Assembly: GCA_017399035.1 (NCBI GenBank)
Contig: JAFQEM010000007.1
Coordinates: forward strand, 17,343-81,342
DNA length: 64,000 bases
Direction: 5' to 3'
DNA from: Clostridia bacterium
Lineage (GTDB): Bacteria; Bacillota; Clostridia; Christensenellales; Borkfalkiaceae
Shown here: piece by piece, positions 43,761-53,426 of the stretch
Position numbering within the stretch: the first letter of the stretch is position 1
How the letters are laid out: each line of letters begins with the position of its first letter
Notes under the pieces: generated by a model
The model's database searches: none
What the model was told of the DNA's origin: nothing
Seen by the model: the letters and a program-made list of their open reading frames with translations, nothing else
Translations under genes and position numbers: made by a program

Positions 43761-44657
43761 TTAAAACAACCCTTCTACGAACTCTTTTGCATCAAAATCT
43801 TCAATATCGTCAATTTTTTCGCCTGTGCCTACGAAACATACGGGTACTTCTAATTCATATGATAGTGAAACGATAAATCCGCCCTTTGCAGTGCCGTCAA
43901 GTTTAGTTAAAATTATGCCATCTATACCGACAGCCTCGTTAAACACTTCCACTTGATTATAGGCGTTTTGCCCAGTGGTTGCGTCAAGCGCAATGAGTTT
44001 ATAATAATTTGCATCGGGATATTCACGCTTAACCACCCTATCCATCTTTTTAAGTTCTTCCATAAGGTTTGCCTTTACGTGAAGTCTACCTGCCGTGTCG
44101 ATAATCAAAACGTCTGTCTTTTTAGCCTTTGCAGATTCAATGGCGTCAAACACTACCGCAGATGCGTCTGCACCTTCAGAGTGCTTAATTATACGCACTT
44201 TAGCCCTTTCTGCCCAAACGGAAAGTTGGTCTGAAGCGGCAGCACGGAAAGTATCCGCAGCGGCAATAGTTACGCTCTTTTTCTCTTTTACGAACTTATT
44301 TGCAAGTTTGCCTATGGTGGTAGTTTTGCCCACGCCGTTTACACCAACCACCATAATGATAGCAGGTGCTTTTACGTCAAGTTTATCAGCGTAATCAAGC
44401 GTTTCAAAAAGTTCGTTTTTCAAAAGTTCTATAACGTAATCTTTATCTTTGCACTTTTCTTTAATAGCGGTGTCGCGAATTTCGTCAACTATTTCCATAG
44501 TAGTTTTAACCGAAACGTCGGCAGAGATTAAAATATCTTCCAACTCTTCGTAAAACTCTTCACCAAGTTTGTTTTTTGCAAATAATTCGTTAAGTTTTTT
44601 GGCAAGCCCGTCTCTAGTTTTAGAGAGAACCGCCTTAATTTTACTAAATAATCCCAT
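43761..44657 (-). CDS. ftsY: signal recognition particle receptor FtsY
   Basis: FtsY docks the SRP-ribosome complex at the membrane. The 298-residue form has only the NG domains and lacks the long acidic N-terminal region of E. coli Fts[16 protein letters not shown] (about residue 107), [16 protein letters not shown] and [10 protein letters not shown] are the GTPase motifs. It lies downstream of smc in the same direction, separated by a repeat unit. Confidence 0.98.
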   Translation of the reverse strand: MGLFSKIKAVLSKTRDGLAKKLNELFAKNKLGEEFYEELEDILISADVSVKTTMEIVDEIRDTAIKEKCKDKDYVIELLKNELFETLDYADKLDVKAPAIIMVVGVNGVGKTTTIGKLANKFVKEKKSVTIAAADTFRAAASDQLSVWAERAKVRIIKHSEGADASAVVFDAIESAKAKKTDVLIIDTAGRLHVKANLMEELKKMDRVVKREYPDANYYKLIALDATTGQNAYNQVEVFNEAVGIDGIILTKLDGTAKGGFIVSLSYELEVPVCFVGTGEKIDDIEDFDAKEFVEGLF

Positions 44658-44766
44658 AAAAGTTCCTATATTTGTTGATTATAAAATGTTAAACGGGTTT
44701 GATGCAAAACCTTTCTATTATCTTTATTTTTCCCTTTAAAGATTAAGGGGATTATAAAGCGGTAGA

Positions 44767-44889
44767 TAAACGGGTTAGAAACAAGTTGCAGTAGGCTCGA
44801 CCAAGCAAAAGGATGAAATTGACCGTCTGGTCATTGAAGTCTTTTGCTTTGGGCAGTAACGACCTGCAACGACGTTTATAAACCGTTTA
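44767..44889. repeat. intergenic repeat family E, unit E3
   Basis: This 123-bp unit is nearly identical to E2, with the same core hairpin (internal loop GATGA/GAAGT), GTTGCAG/CTGCAAC arms and ends TAAACGG/CCGTTTA. The right end contains the TAA stop of smc. A shortened relative occupies about 44690-44766: it starts TTAAACGGGTTTGATGCAA, ends ATTATAAAGCGGT, and holds a CCCTT/AAGGG hairpin in place of the core. Confidence 0.88.
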
Positions 44890-47800
44890 AGCAAGTTGGT
44901 CGCCCGTAATATCCGCCACGTCTGAAAGTTTAACTGAAACCATTTTTGAAACGCCTTTTTCTTGCATTGTTACGCCGAAAAGCGCATCTGCTAGTTCCAT
45001 AGTTGGCTTTCTGTGGGTTATAACTATAAACTGCGTTTCTTCGCTAAATTTCTTTAAGTATCTTGCAAATCTATCTACGTTTGCCTCGTCAAGCGCCGCT
45101 TCAATTTCGTCAAGAACACAGAAAGGCATAGGACGGAGTTTTAATATTGAGAACAAAATTGCTATTGCAGTAAGAGCCTTTTCGCCACCCGATAAAAGTG
45201 AAAGTTTTTGCAATTTCTTTCCAGGTGGTTCGGCAACGATTTCAATGCCTGCCTCTAACCTATCTTCAACATCGGTATAGTCAATTTGTAGCATTGCCCT
45301 ACCGCCACCGAAAAGTTCTTTGAATATTCTTTGGAAGTTTTCGTTGATTTTAGTAAAGCCTTCGTCAAATTGAGTAAGCATTTCCCCCTTAATTTTATCG
45401 ATTGCCTCTTTAAGGTCTTTTTCCGCCTTTTCAAGGTCTTCTTTTTGAGTAGTCATCTCTTCGTAACGCTCTTTCAACGCCTTGCAATCGTCAATAGCGG
45501 TTGCGTTGATTGCGCCAAGTGAAGAACGGCGTTTTCTCAAGCGGTTAATCTCTTGCTCGCCAACCACTGCATCGTAACCATCTTGACGCTGTTTAACAGC
45601 CGTTTCATAAGTCTCTTGATAGTCTTCCCAAATGCTTTGTTGTAAATACTCTAAATCGCTATCAATTTTTGCAAGAGCAATTTCTTCCGCGTGTTTCTTT
45701 TCCGAAAGGTCGGTGATTGCTTGCGTAATATTTTGTTTCTTTTCGTCGTTACGGTTTAGGCGTTCACGAAGTTCAGACTTATTGTTTTCAATGCTATCAA
45801 TCTTTTCACGGATTGAATTGATATGGTCTTGCTCTGCTTTTGTTAGCGCAACCTTTTCTTGGTCTCTTCTTAACTCTTCTATAATATCTTCTGCGCCTGC
45901 GTTACTCTTAATCAAACCTTGGTTTGTTTGTTCAGTTTCACTAATTATATCTTGTAGGCGCAAGTTTTCGCTTTCAAAGCCAGCAATTTCACCTTTAAGT
46001 TCGGTGATTTTAACTTGCAATTCAGTGCTTTCCATAGCAACCGCATCACGCTCTTTTCTCAAAGCGTCGTATTCGGCTTGGTGCTTATCCGCGCTCTCTT
46101 TTGCGCTCGCCCTATCTTGTTCAAGTTTTTTGCCACCACTTTGAGCGTTTTCAAAATCAGCGTCAACTTTACTTATTCTGCTCTTCACTTCGTCAATAAG
46201 GTCGGCAACGCCTTCAATATCACGCCCGATATCACTCAACGCTTTTTCTAGGTTGGCTTGTTTTTCACGTTCAACTAAAATTTGTTGACGTTTTTCGTTA
46301 TATAAATCGTTGAGCATAGAAAGTTCGTCAAGCGCTTTATCACGCTTAAATTCAAGTTCGTGCTTATCCTGTTTAATTTTATCCATTTCCGCACGCTTGA
46401 TTTTAAGTTGCTCTGCATTGTCTTCAATCTTTCTATCGCTAGATAAAAGCCCAACCGTTTCAGTTCTTCTTGAACCACCAGTCATTGCGCCTTGAGTTGT
46501 AAACACGTCGCCGTCAAGCGTAACCATCTTAAATGCAAAGCGATATTTATCTGCAATTTTGGTTGCGTTTTCTAGGGTGTCTACGATAAGCGTATTACCT
46601 AAAAGGTTGGAAATTACGTTTTCATACTGTTTATCGTAAGTTACAAGTTTATTTGCAACACCCAACGCGCCACGCTCGTGTAGTGCGCTTGTAACAGACG
46701 CGCTTTGTTCTCTAGGTTTAACCGAAGTTATAGGCAAGAAAGTAATTCTACCTAATCTGTTTGCTTTTAGATATTCTATAAGATAACGCGCGTCGTCAGG
46801 CGTAGCGGTAACTACGTTTTGAGCAGCCGCAGCAAGTGCGGTCTCTAGCGCGATATCGTATTTTTTATCACTCTTAATAAGTTCTGCAACCACGCCCTTA
46901 ATGCGCTTTTTAAGTTCAGCGTTATTTTTAGACTGGTTGAGCAAGTTTTTAACTGCGGGTGCATACCCGTCGTAATTGTCTTTTAGCGATTTATAGAAGT
47001 TGTCTTTAGTAACCAAAGTGGTAACTACCGAATTTAGCGAATAAATGGCGTTGTCTACCTTTGCAACTTCTTCATTGCAATTTCTAACTTCATTTTCTTT
47101 ATCTTCTATACCGTTTTTAAGGTCAAAAACCGAACGGTCAAGTTCGTCAATATTTTTATCGCAACGCTCTTTATCGTTAAAATATCCGTCGCGCTTAACT
47201 GAATATTCGTCAAGACGACCGTTTAATTCTTCAAGTTTATTAACCAAATTGTTCTTTTCAACCGACATTGCGCCCCTGCTCAACTTAAAGTCGGAAAGCG
47301 ACTCGATTGACTCTATAATCTTTTTACGGTTTTCGTCTGCAAGTTCTTCGCCTAAAGTTATTTTTTCAGTAATTGACAAAAGTTTTTTGCTCAACTTTTC
47401 GGCTTTATCTTGCAATTCTTTCAACTTCTTTTTATCTTTTGCAAGGTTTTGTGAATTTTCTGCAAAAGTATTTCTACAATTTTCTATAAGTTCAACGTTT
47501 TCTTTAATTTCTTTTTCCGCACGTTCTATTTGACCTTTAAGGAAAGATATCTTTTGTTCAAACAAACGCTTATCACCCGAAGATTTTTCCATTGCAACGC
47601 GCTTTTCTAAAAGTTCGTCGTTATACTTTTTAAGTTTTTCGTCTGCGTCGCTTATGTCAGAAAAAATCTTGTCGTATTCTATTTGCGCTTGATTAAATTC
47701 TTCTTGGCGAAGTGCAGTTGCCTCGTCAAGACCTTTGACGCGGGTATAAATTTTGCCCTTTGCGCTTTCAACGCCCTCAACTTTTGCTATATAAGTGTTA

Positions 47801-48480
47801 AGTTCGTGAAACTTTAACTGTTCTGAAAGTTCGTTGAACTCTTTGGCTTTTGCAGCCTGCCTTTCAAGTGGTCCTAACTGGTTTTCAATTTCAGTTAAAA
47901 TATCTATATAACGCACCATATTTTCGTGTGTGCGCTCTAACTTTCTTTCCGATTCGTTCTTTCTTGTTTTGAACTTTGCAATGCCAGTTGCCTCTTCAAA
48001 TATAAGACGGCGGTCTTCTGGCTTTGCAGACATAATTTCTTCAACTCTACCTTGCCCTATAATGGTATAACCCTCTTTACCGATACCACACTCGTGCAAA
48101 AGTTCAACTATATCTTTTAGCCTTGCTGGTTGTTTGTTTATGTAATATTCACTTTCACCACTACGGAAAAGTTTACGAGTGATTATAAGTTCGTTATAGT
48201 CGATACTAAACATTCTGGTAGAGTTATCAAAGTATAGTGAAACTTCACAGTAAGATAGCGACTTTCTACCCTGCGTTCCACTAAAAATTACGTCTTGCAT
48301 ACTTGAACCACGTAGTGATTTTGCAGACTGTTCACCCAAAACCCAACGTATTGCGTCGGCTACGTTACTCTTTCCGCAACCGTTTGGTCCAACTATACCC
48401 GTTATTCCGTTGCCGAACTTAATTTCTGCTTTATCGGCAAACGATTTAAATCCGAAAATTTCAACCTTTTCGAAATTCAC
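44887..48480 (-). CDS. smc: chromosome segregation protein SMC
   Basis: This condensin ATPase organises the chromosome. It has 1197 residues: N-terminal Walker [17 protein letters not shown] (about residue 32), long coiled coils, a hinge at about residues 500-670 (with [15 protein letters not shown] just beyond), and the C-terminal signature [14 protein letters not shown] and Walker [17 protein letters not shown]. It overlaps the end of rnc by 20 bases. Its stop is embedded in repeat unit E3. Confidence 0.98.
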   Translation of the reverse strand: MNFEKVEIFGFKSFADKAEIKFGNGITGIVGPNGCGKSNVADAIRWVLGEQSAKSLRGSSMQDVIFSGTQGRKSLSYCEVSLYFDNSTRMFSIDYNELIITRKLFRSGESEYYINKQPARLKDIVELLHECGIGKEGYTIIGQGRVEEIMSAKPEDRRLIFEEATGIAKFKTRKNESERKLERTHENMVRYIDILTEIENQLGPLERQAAKAKEFNELSEQLKFHELNTYIAKVEGVESAKGKIYTRVKGLDEATALRQEEFNQAQIEYDKIFSDISDADEKLKKYNDELLEKRVAMEKSSGDKRLFEQKISFLKGQIERAEKEIKENVELIENCRNTFAENSQNLAKDKKKLKELQDKAEKLSKKLLSITEKITLGEELADENRKKIIESIESLSDFKLSRGAMSVEKNNLVNKLEELNGRLDEYSVKRDGYFNDKERCDKNIDELDRSVFDLKNGIEDKENEVRNCNEEVAKVDNAIYSLNSVVTTLVTKDNFYKSLKDNYDGYAPAVKNLLNQSKNNAELKKRIKGVVAELIKSDKKYDIALETALAAAAQNVVTATPDDARYLIEYLKANRLGRITFLPITSVKPREQSASVTSALHERGALGVANKLVTYDKQYENVISNLLGNTLIVDTLENATKIADKYRFAFKMVTLDGDVFTTQGAMTGGSRRTETVGLLSSDRKIEDNAEQLKIKRAEMDKIKQDKHELEFKRDKALDELSMLNDLYNEKRQQILVEREKQANLEKALSDIGRDIEGVADLIDEVKSRISKVDADFENAQSGGKKLEQDRASAKESADKHQAEYDALRKERDAVAMESTELQVKITELKGEIAGFESENLRLQDIISETEQTNQGLIKSNAGAEDIIEELRRDQEKVALTKAEQDHINSIREKIDSIENNKSELRERLNRNDEKKQNITQAITDLSEKKHAEEIALAKIDSDLEYLQQSIWEDYQETYETAVKQRQDGYDAVVGEQEINRLRKRRSSLGAINATAIDDCKALKERYEEMTTQKEDLEKAEKDLKEAIDKIKGEMLTQFDEGFTKINENFQRIFKELFGGGRAMLQIDYTDVEDRLEAGIEIVAEPPGKKLQKLSLLSGGEKALTAIAILFSILKLRPMPFCVLDEIEAALDEANVDRFARYLKKFSEETQFIVITHRKPTMELADALFGVTMQEKGVSKMVSVKLSDVADITGDQLA

Positions 48481-49187
48481 TTGTTTTTACCACCTGTTTT
48501 TTTATTTTTTTAAGCGCGCTCTCTGCAGCCTTTGCCTCTGCCAACTTTTTACTTTGACCAGTGCCCTCTGCTAATCTTGCGCCGTTGAGAAGTGCCGCCA
48601 CTCTAAATTCTGGCGAGTGGTCAGGTCCTTTTTTCCAAAGCGTTTCGTAACTTATACTGCCCAACTTGTGCTTTTGAACGTATTCTTGAAAATCGTTTTT
48701 AGCGTCGCAATTTTGTTTAATTTTATTTTTTGACTTTTGCTTTTCTTCGTAATCGGCAATTATGGTGTTTTTTATAAACTTTCTTGCCTTTTCTAAACCG
48801 CCGTCAATATAAATACCTGCAACCACCGACTCGTAAATGCTAGAAAACAACTTTTTCGTCAAGGTTAGCGTTTTTCTCAAGTCCGCGCCCCAACAAAACG
48901 TATTCGTTAAGCCCTAATGCCAAAACGGATTTTAGTAGCGGTGCTTTAGAAACTATTTCTGAACGCCTTTGCGTAAGTTTACCTTCGTCGCCCTTGGCGT
49001 TCTTAAAAAGGTATTCCGTTATCACAAATTCAATGACAGAATCACCAAAAAACTCTAAAAGTTCGTTGTCAGAAACGCCGTGCTCGTTAGCGTAAGATGC
49101 GTGCGTAAAACATTGACGGAGCAACATTTTATCCTTAAACGAATATCCTATTTTGCTTTCAACACCGTCAATATCAAATATCATCAA
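48461..49187 (-). pseudogene. rnc: ribonuclease III, frameshifted
   Basis: Two overlapping frames together make one RNase III. The first (49187-48840) holds the catalytic signature NELLEFFGDSVIEFV and ends after GLEKNANLDEKVVF. The second continues with SSIYESVVAGIYIDGG (helix with the second catalytic Glu) and a complete dsRNA-binding domain ending near residue 220. Removing one A from the run GAAAAAG near 48855 would join them as DEKLFSSIYES, matching the family. It may be a sequencing error, a genuine mutation or rarely a programmed shift (UUC UAG C). Both halves look well conserved, which favours error or recent change. It lies between plsX and smc, the normal order. Confidence 0.85.
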
Positions 49188-50203
49188 TTTTCACCTTCTG
49201 GTTTATAAAGAGCAAGTTTTTGGGTAATTTTATCCGAAATATTAAACCCTGCAAGCCCAACTGCTTGCAACACCGTGTTCTTTATAGCAAATGCGTTTGA
49301 AGACCCGTGCGATTTTATAACGGGTTTATTTACACCTATAAACAATGCGCCACCCTTATCTTGATAGTCAAGTTCTTCTTTAAGTTTTTTGAAAGTCTTT
49401 TTAAGGAAAAGCCCGCCTATCTTACCAGATAACGACGAATAAACACCCTTCTTTAACGACTTCATAACGCTAATAACTGCGCCTTCTATAGCCTTTAGCG
49501 CAACGTTTCCGCTAAAGCCGTCGCACACGACAACGTCTTGATTGCCGTTCATAATGTCGCGCCCTTCAATATTTCCTGCGAAGTTAAGCCCCCCTATGCT
49601 CTTTAACATAGGTAAAACTTCGTGAATAAGCATATTGCCTTTTTCATCTTCAGTTCCGTTTGAAAGAAGTGCAACCCTAGGATTTTCAACACCCATAGAT
49701 TCTGCGTAGGCAACGCCCATAAGGGCAAATTGAACTAAATTTATAGGTTTGCAATCTGCATTTGCGCCACAGTCAAGAAGAAAAACTCTTTTACCTTCAA
49801 CTACGGTAGGTAATGCAGGACAGAGAGCAGGACGGTTTACGCCCTTAATTCTGCCAAGTTTAAGCGTTGCGCCAACCAACACCGCGCCAGTTGAACCTGC
49901 TGAAACGAACGCTGCAACTTCGTCGTTCTCTTTAAGTTCTTTAAAAGCAACGCAAAGCGAACTGTCGGGTTTTCTTCTAATTGCAACGGTGGGTTCTTCT
50001 TCACAAGTTATAACTTCGCTTGCGTGTAAAATTTCCACCCTTTCTTTATTGAAAGAATATTTCTTAAGCTCTTCTTTAATAATATCTTCTTTACCCACTA
50101 AAACCGCGGTAAAGCCGTCTTTTTCATTTACGGCGTCAATAGTTCCCTGAATAATTTGTTCGGGTGAATTATCTCCCCCGAAAGCATCTACAAGTATTTT
50201 CAT
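49184..50203 (-). CDS. plsX: phosphate acyltransferase PlsX
   Basis: The enzyme converts acyl-ACP to acyl-phosphate for phospholipid synthesis. ATG 50203 (MKILVDAFGGDNSP) after AAGGTGG is preferred over the GTG at 50212. It has 339 residues. LLDCGANADCKP, GTEDEKGN and VVCDGFSGNVALK are family motifs. It lies before rnc; the acpP and fab genes that often sit here are missing from this locus. Confidence 0.96.
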   Translation of the reverse strand: MKILVDAFGGDNSPEQIIQGTIDAVNEKDGFTAVLVGKEDIIKEELKKYSFNKERVEILHASEVITCEEEPTVAIRRKPDSSLCVAFKELKENDEVAAFVSAGSTGAVLVGATLKLGRIKGVNRPALCPALPTVVEGKRVFLLDCGANADCKPINLVQFALMGVAYAESMGVENPRVALLSNGTEDEKGNMLIHEVLPMLKSIGGLNFAGNIEGRDIMNGNQDVVVCDGFSGNVALKAIEGAVISVMKSLKKGVYSSLSGKIGGLFLKKTFKKLKEELDYQDKGGALFIGVNKPVIKSHGSSNAFAIKNTVLQAVGLAGFNISDKITQKLALYKPEGEN

Positions 50204-50218
50204 ATTTTCCACCTTAAA

Positions 50219-51610
50219 TTAGTTTTCAAGCGTGCCAACCGTTCTTGGGAAAGGCAAAACGTCACGAATATTAGATATGCCCGTAAGATACATTATCATT
50301 CTTTCAAAGCCCAAACCGAAACCAGAGTGGGTAACCCCGCCGTATTTTCTTAAATCAAGATACGACTTATAATCTTCTTTATTAAGCCCACACTCTGCCA
50401 TTCTCTTTTCCAAAATATCCATTCTTTCTTCACGCTGACTTCCACCAACGAGTTCGCCTATTCCGGGAACTAAAAGGTCAGATGCGGCAACGGTTTTTCC
50501 GTCGTCGTTAAGGCGCATATAGAACGCCTTGATTTCCTTGGGATAATCGGTAAGGAACACGGGTTTTTTGAAAACTTCTTCAGTGATATATCTTTCGTGT
50601 TCACTTTGCAAATCGCAACCCCAGTAAACGGGCGCGTCAAATCTATCTTTAACCTTTTCTAAAATTTCAATAGCCTCGGTATAGGTTAAACGCTTAAATT
50701 CGTTATTTTTAACGTTGTTGAGCCTTTCAATAAGCCCTTTATCTACGAAAGCGTTAAGGAATTCTATTTCTTCCCTGCAAGTATCCATAACTCTTTCAAT
50801 AATATATTTAACCATTGCCTCTGCGCAATCCATATCGTCAGAAAGGTCTGCAAAAGCAAGTTCGGGTTCAATCATCCAAAACTCTGCGGCGTGGCGAACG
50901 GTGTTTGAGTGTTCTGCCCTAAAAGTAGGACCAAAAGTATAAACGTTTGCGTATGCCATTGCAAAATTTTCAACGTCTAGTTGACCAGAAACGGTAAGAC
51001 TTGCTTTTTTACCAAAGAAGTCTTGCTTATAATCTGTTGAACCGTTTTCAGTTGGAACGCTATCAAGGTCAAGCGTGGTTACTTGGAACATTGCGCCTGC
51101 GCCCTCGCAATCGCTACCCGTAATAATAGGGGTATGAACGTAAACAAACCCACGTTCGTTAAAGAAAGAGTGAATTGCAAAAGCCGCTTCGCTACGAATT
51201 TTGAAAACCGCATTGAAAGTGTTTGTTCTTGGGCGAAGATGTGGCATACCACGCAAAAACTCTAAAGTATGGCGTTTTTTCTGCAAAGGATAATCGGGTG
51301 TTGAAGTTCCTAAAACTTCAATTTCATCTGCGTTTATTTCAAACGGTTGCTTGTTTTCAGGCGTTAAAATAAGCGTTCCCTTAACCATCAAGCACGCGCC
51401 AACGTTTTGCTTTGCAATATCGTCGTAATTAGAAACTTTGTTTCTGTCAAAAACTATTTGGCAGTTCTTAAAATAAGAACCGTCGTTCAGTTCAATAAAG
51501 CCAAAAGACTTGCTGTCTCTTACCGTTCTTACCCAACCGCATACGGTAACCGTTTGACCACCGAATTCAGTTGCGTTTTTAAAAATCTTTTTTAATTCAG
51601 TTCTTTTCAT
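50219..51610 (-). CDS. asnS: asparaginyl-tRNA synthetase
   Basis: This class IIb synthetase has 463 residues. An OB-fold anticodon domain at the start ([25 protein letters not shown]) is followed by the catalytic core with [23 protein letters not shown] (motif 2) and [27 protein letters not shown] (motif 3). The last motif and the Asn-type loops separate it from AspRS. It has its own consensus promoter and may lead transcription into plsX and the rnc-smc block. Confidence 0.96.
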   Translation of the reverse strand: MKRTELKKIFKNATEFGGQTVTVCGWVRTVRDSKSFGFIELNDGSYFKNCQIVFDRNKVSNYDDIAKQNVGACLMVKGTLILTPENKQPFEINADEIEVLGTSTPDYPLQKKRHTLEFLRGMPHLRPRTNTFNAVFKIRSEAAFAIHSFFNERGFVYVHTPIITGSDCEGAGAMFQVTTLDLDSVPTENGSTDYKQDFFGKKASLTVSGQLDVENFAMAYANVYTFGPTFRAEHSNTVRHAAEFWMIEPELAFADLSDDMDCAEAMVKYIIERVMDTCREEIEFLNAFVDKGLIERLNNVKNNEFKRLTYTEAIEILEKVKDRFDAPVYWGCDLQSEHERYITEEVFKKPVFLTDYPKEIKAFYMRLNDDGKTVAASDLLVPGIGELVGGSQREERMDILEKRMAECGLNKEDYKSYLDLRKYGGVTHSGFGLGFERMIMYLTGISNIRDVLPFPRTVGTLEN

Positions 51611-51651
51611 AATTGCACCTACAAATAGTACTTTTTAAAATATACTTATTT

Positions 51652-51680
51652 ATTATAACATTATTTAAAAGGATTTTCAA
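51652..51680 (-). promoter_or_regulatory. sigma-A promoter of asnS
   Basis: TTGAAA (51680-51675), a 17-base spacer and TATAAT (51657-51652) on the minus strand give a leader of about 35 bases. Confidence 0.8.
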
Positions 51681-51860
51681 GAATTTTTAAGCGTAAATTA
51701 TCAATCGTGCCTTTAAAAAGCAAAAAAACCACTCTAAAGACGTTCCCTATAAGGGATTTTTTGAAATTTTAAAAATTTATATTAAATCGCACTTCTATCG
51801 GTCAAAAGAAAAATAGAACTTGCATTTTCATTTGAGTTATTTTTCTTTTGTAAAAAATCT

Positions 51861-51932
51861 ATATCATTTCAATGATATTTTTTTAATTTTAGGGCATAAT
51901 ATATTGACGAGATAACATTTTAATGATATAAT
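51861..51932 (+). promoter_or_regulatory. promoter and likely operator of the DUF3990-Xre cassette
   Basis: TTGACG (51904-51909), a 17-base spacer and a perfect TATAAT (51927-51932) lie 24 bases before the first ATG. A palindrome ATATCATT TC AATGATAT sits at 51861-51878, and the half-site AATGATAT recurs at 51922-51929, overlapping the -10 box. This is the arrangement expected if the encoded Xre protein represses its own operon. The rest of the gap 51681-51860 is AT-rich with only weak hairpins (for example around 51798-51848). Confidence 0.75.
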
Positions 51933-51955
51933 ACTGACAAGGATGGTGAATTATT

Positions 51956-52627
51956 ATGATTATTTATCACGGCTCAAAAGATATTATTGAAAAACCCGAA
52001 TTCGGTAAGGGCAATAAAAGGAATGATTACGGGTTAGGCTTTTACTGTACTGAAAACGTTGAACTTGCTAAAGAATGGGCTTGCTCTAACAACCAAACAA
52101 ACGGATATGCTAATCAATATGAAATTGATTTATGTGATTATAAAGTTTTAGATTTAAGAGAAGAAAAATACTCTATCCTTAATTGGATGGCACTTTTATT
52201 GAAGTTTAGAACGTTTGACGTTAATACCCCTATTTCAGCACAAGCAAAAGAATATATATTAGAAAATTTTTACGTTGACGTGGAAGAATATGACGTAATT
52301 ATAGGTTATCGTGCAGATGACTCTTATTTTAGTTTTGCAAAGGATTTTATAAACAATACGATTTCCGTTGAACAACTTGCTAAAGCTATGCATCTTGGCG
52401 AATTAGGTATTCAAATCGTATTAAAGTCTAAAAAAGCGTTTGATACGGTAAAATATATAAGTTACGAATTAGCAGAATGTAAGGAATATTACGTTAAACG
52501 TGTTAGCCGTGATAAAAAAGCAAGAGAAACTTATTTAAGCGGTCATAAACAAAACTTAGTGTCCGACGGCTTATTTGTAATGGATATAATTAGAAAGGGG
52601 CTTAAAAATGGCGATAAAATCTTATGA
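51956..52627 (+). CDS. DUF3990 protein, possible ADP-ribosyltransferase-fold toxin
   Basis: This 223-residue protein resembles the DUF3990 family (PF13151). IIYHGSKDII at the start, GLGFYCTEN at about residue 27 and a later Glu-rich ISYELAECKEYY fit the H-Y-E pattern of ADP-ribosyltransferase folds. It is the first gene of a two-gene cassette, overlapping the Xre gene by 20 bases. By analogy with RES-Xre pairs, it could be a toxin acting with NAD; this is inference. Isolated AT-rich flanks suggest acquired DNA. Confidence 0.7.
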   Translation: MIIYHGSKDIIEKPEFGKGNKRNDYGLGFYCTENVELAKEWACSNNQTNGYANQYEIDLCDYKVLDLREEKYSILNWMALLLKFRTFDVNTPISAQAKEYILENFYVDVEEYDVIIGYRADDSYFSFAKDFINNTISVEQLAKAMHLGELGIQIVLKSKKAFDTVKYISYELAECKEYYVKRVSRDKKARETYLSGHKQNLVSDGLFVMDIIRKGLKNGDKIL

Positions 52628-53246
52628 CGTTAAATATTTAGATAGCGTTGCTACGAATATCGGAACAATGTTTGAATACGCAGTGGCTTGTGGATACGAG
52701 CCAAAAGTATATTGGAATATGTTTGTTTCTTCTGAAGTAGCAAAACAAATAGAAAAAGGCAATCCAAGATTTTTAGTTGGATATTCTGCAATAGATTTAT
52801 TAGACCACGTTGTAAACACAACTGCGTCTAAGGGTATATTACTTGCACCTAAACCGTTTTTTAATCGTTCCGAATTTTATTGGGCTGGTTGGGCGTTAGC
52901 TCAATATCAAAATTATAAAGCAACGTCTTTCTTCAATATAAGCAAGGCGTTCCCTATTGAAAATGTTTTGGCTTTATACGATACTCTTCACGAAGCGGAT
53001 ATAACAAAGTTTTTTTCTGTTGCCGACGAATATGTTGATGCTCACAAAAAAGAAACAAATCTTAAAAGAATACGCACTGCAGCAGGATTATCTCAAAAAC
53101 AACTTGCTGAAAAGGCAGAAGTATCTATCCGTAATATACAAATGTACGAACAACGCCATAACGATATTAACAAGGCGCAAGCAGACATACTATTTAGATT
53201 GTCTAAAACACTTGGTTGTAATATAGAAGATTTGTTTGAAGAATAA
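52608..53246 (+). CDS. Xre-type HTH protein, likely partner/antitoxin of DUF3990
   Basis: This 212-residue protein has a C-terminal Xre helix-turn-helix (LSQKQLAEKAEVSIRNIQMY, about residues 160-180) and an N-terminal domain of about 140 residues that I do not recognise, presumably the part that contacts the DUF3990 protein. AAGGGG inside the first gene sets ATG 52608. The palindrome upstream of the operon is a plausible binding site. Confidence 0.75.
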   Translation: MAIKSYDVKYLDSVATNIGTMFEYAVACGYEPKVYWNMFVSSEVAKQIEKGNPRFLVGYSAIDLLDHVVNTTASKGILLAPKPFFNRSEFYWAGWALAQYQNYKATSFFNISKAFPIENVLALYDTLHEADITKFFSVADEYVDAHKKETNLKRIRTAAGLSQKQLAEKAEVSIRNIQMYEQRHNDINKAQADILFRLSKTLGCNIEDLFEE

Positions 53247-53345
53247 AAAATTTTAAAAATATGACGTAAGTTATCATATTAAATTTTGACACAATTAGTA
53301 TATCACCTATAAATCATTTATCAAGCAGTTTTTAATAAACAAAAG

Positions 53346-53376
53346 AAAACTCGACTTATAAAAAAAGCCGAGTTTT
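53346..53376 (-). terminator. terminator of the GNAT gene (possibly bidirectional)
   Basis: AAAACTCG pairs with CGAGTTTT, extended by CTT/AAG after one mismatch. The minus strand continues CTTTTGTTT. It lies between converging genes. Confidence 0.7.
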
Positions 53377-53426
53377 ATAAATTGCTCAATATAAATATTT
53401 GTAAAAAGAACTAATAAAAGACTTTT

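Noticed and set aside
44690-44889. Small RNA gene between ftsY and smc
   Set aside because: The hairpin belongs to repeat unit E3 that recurs at 41.9 kb, and no promoter lies inside it. It is treated as a repeat, not an independent RNA gene.
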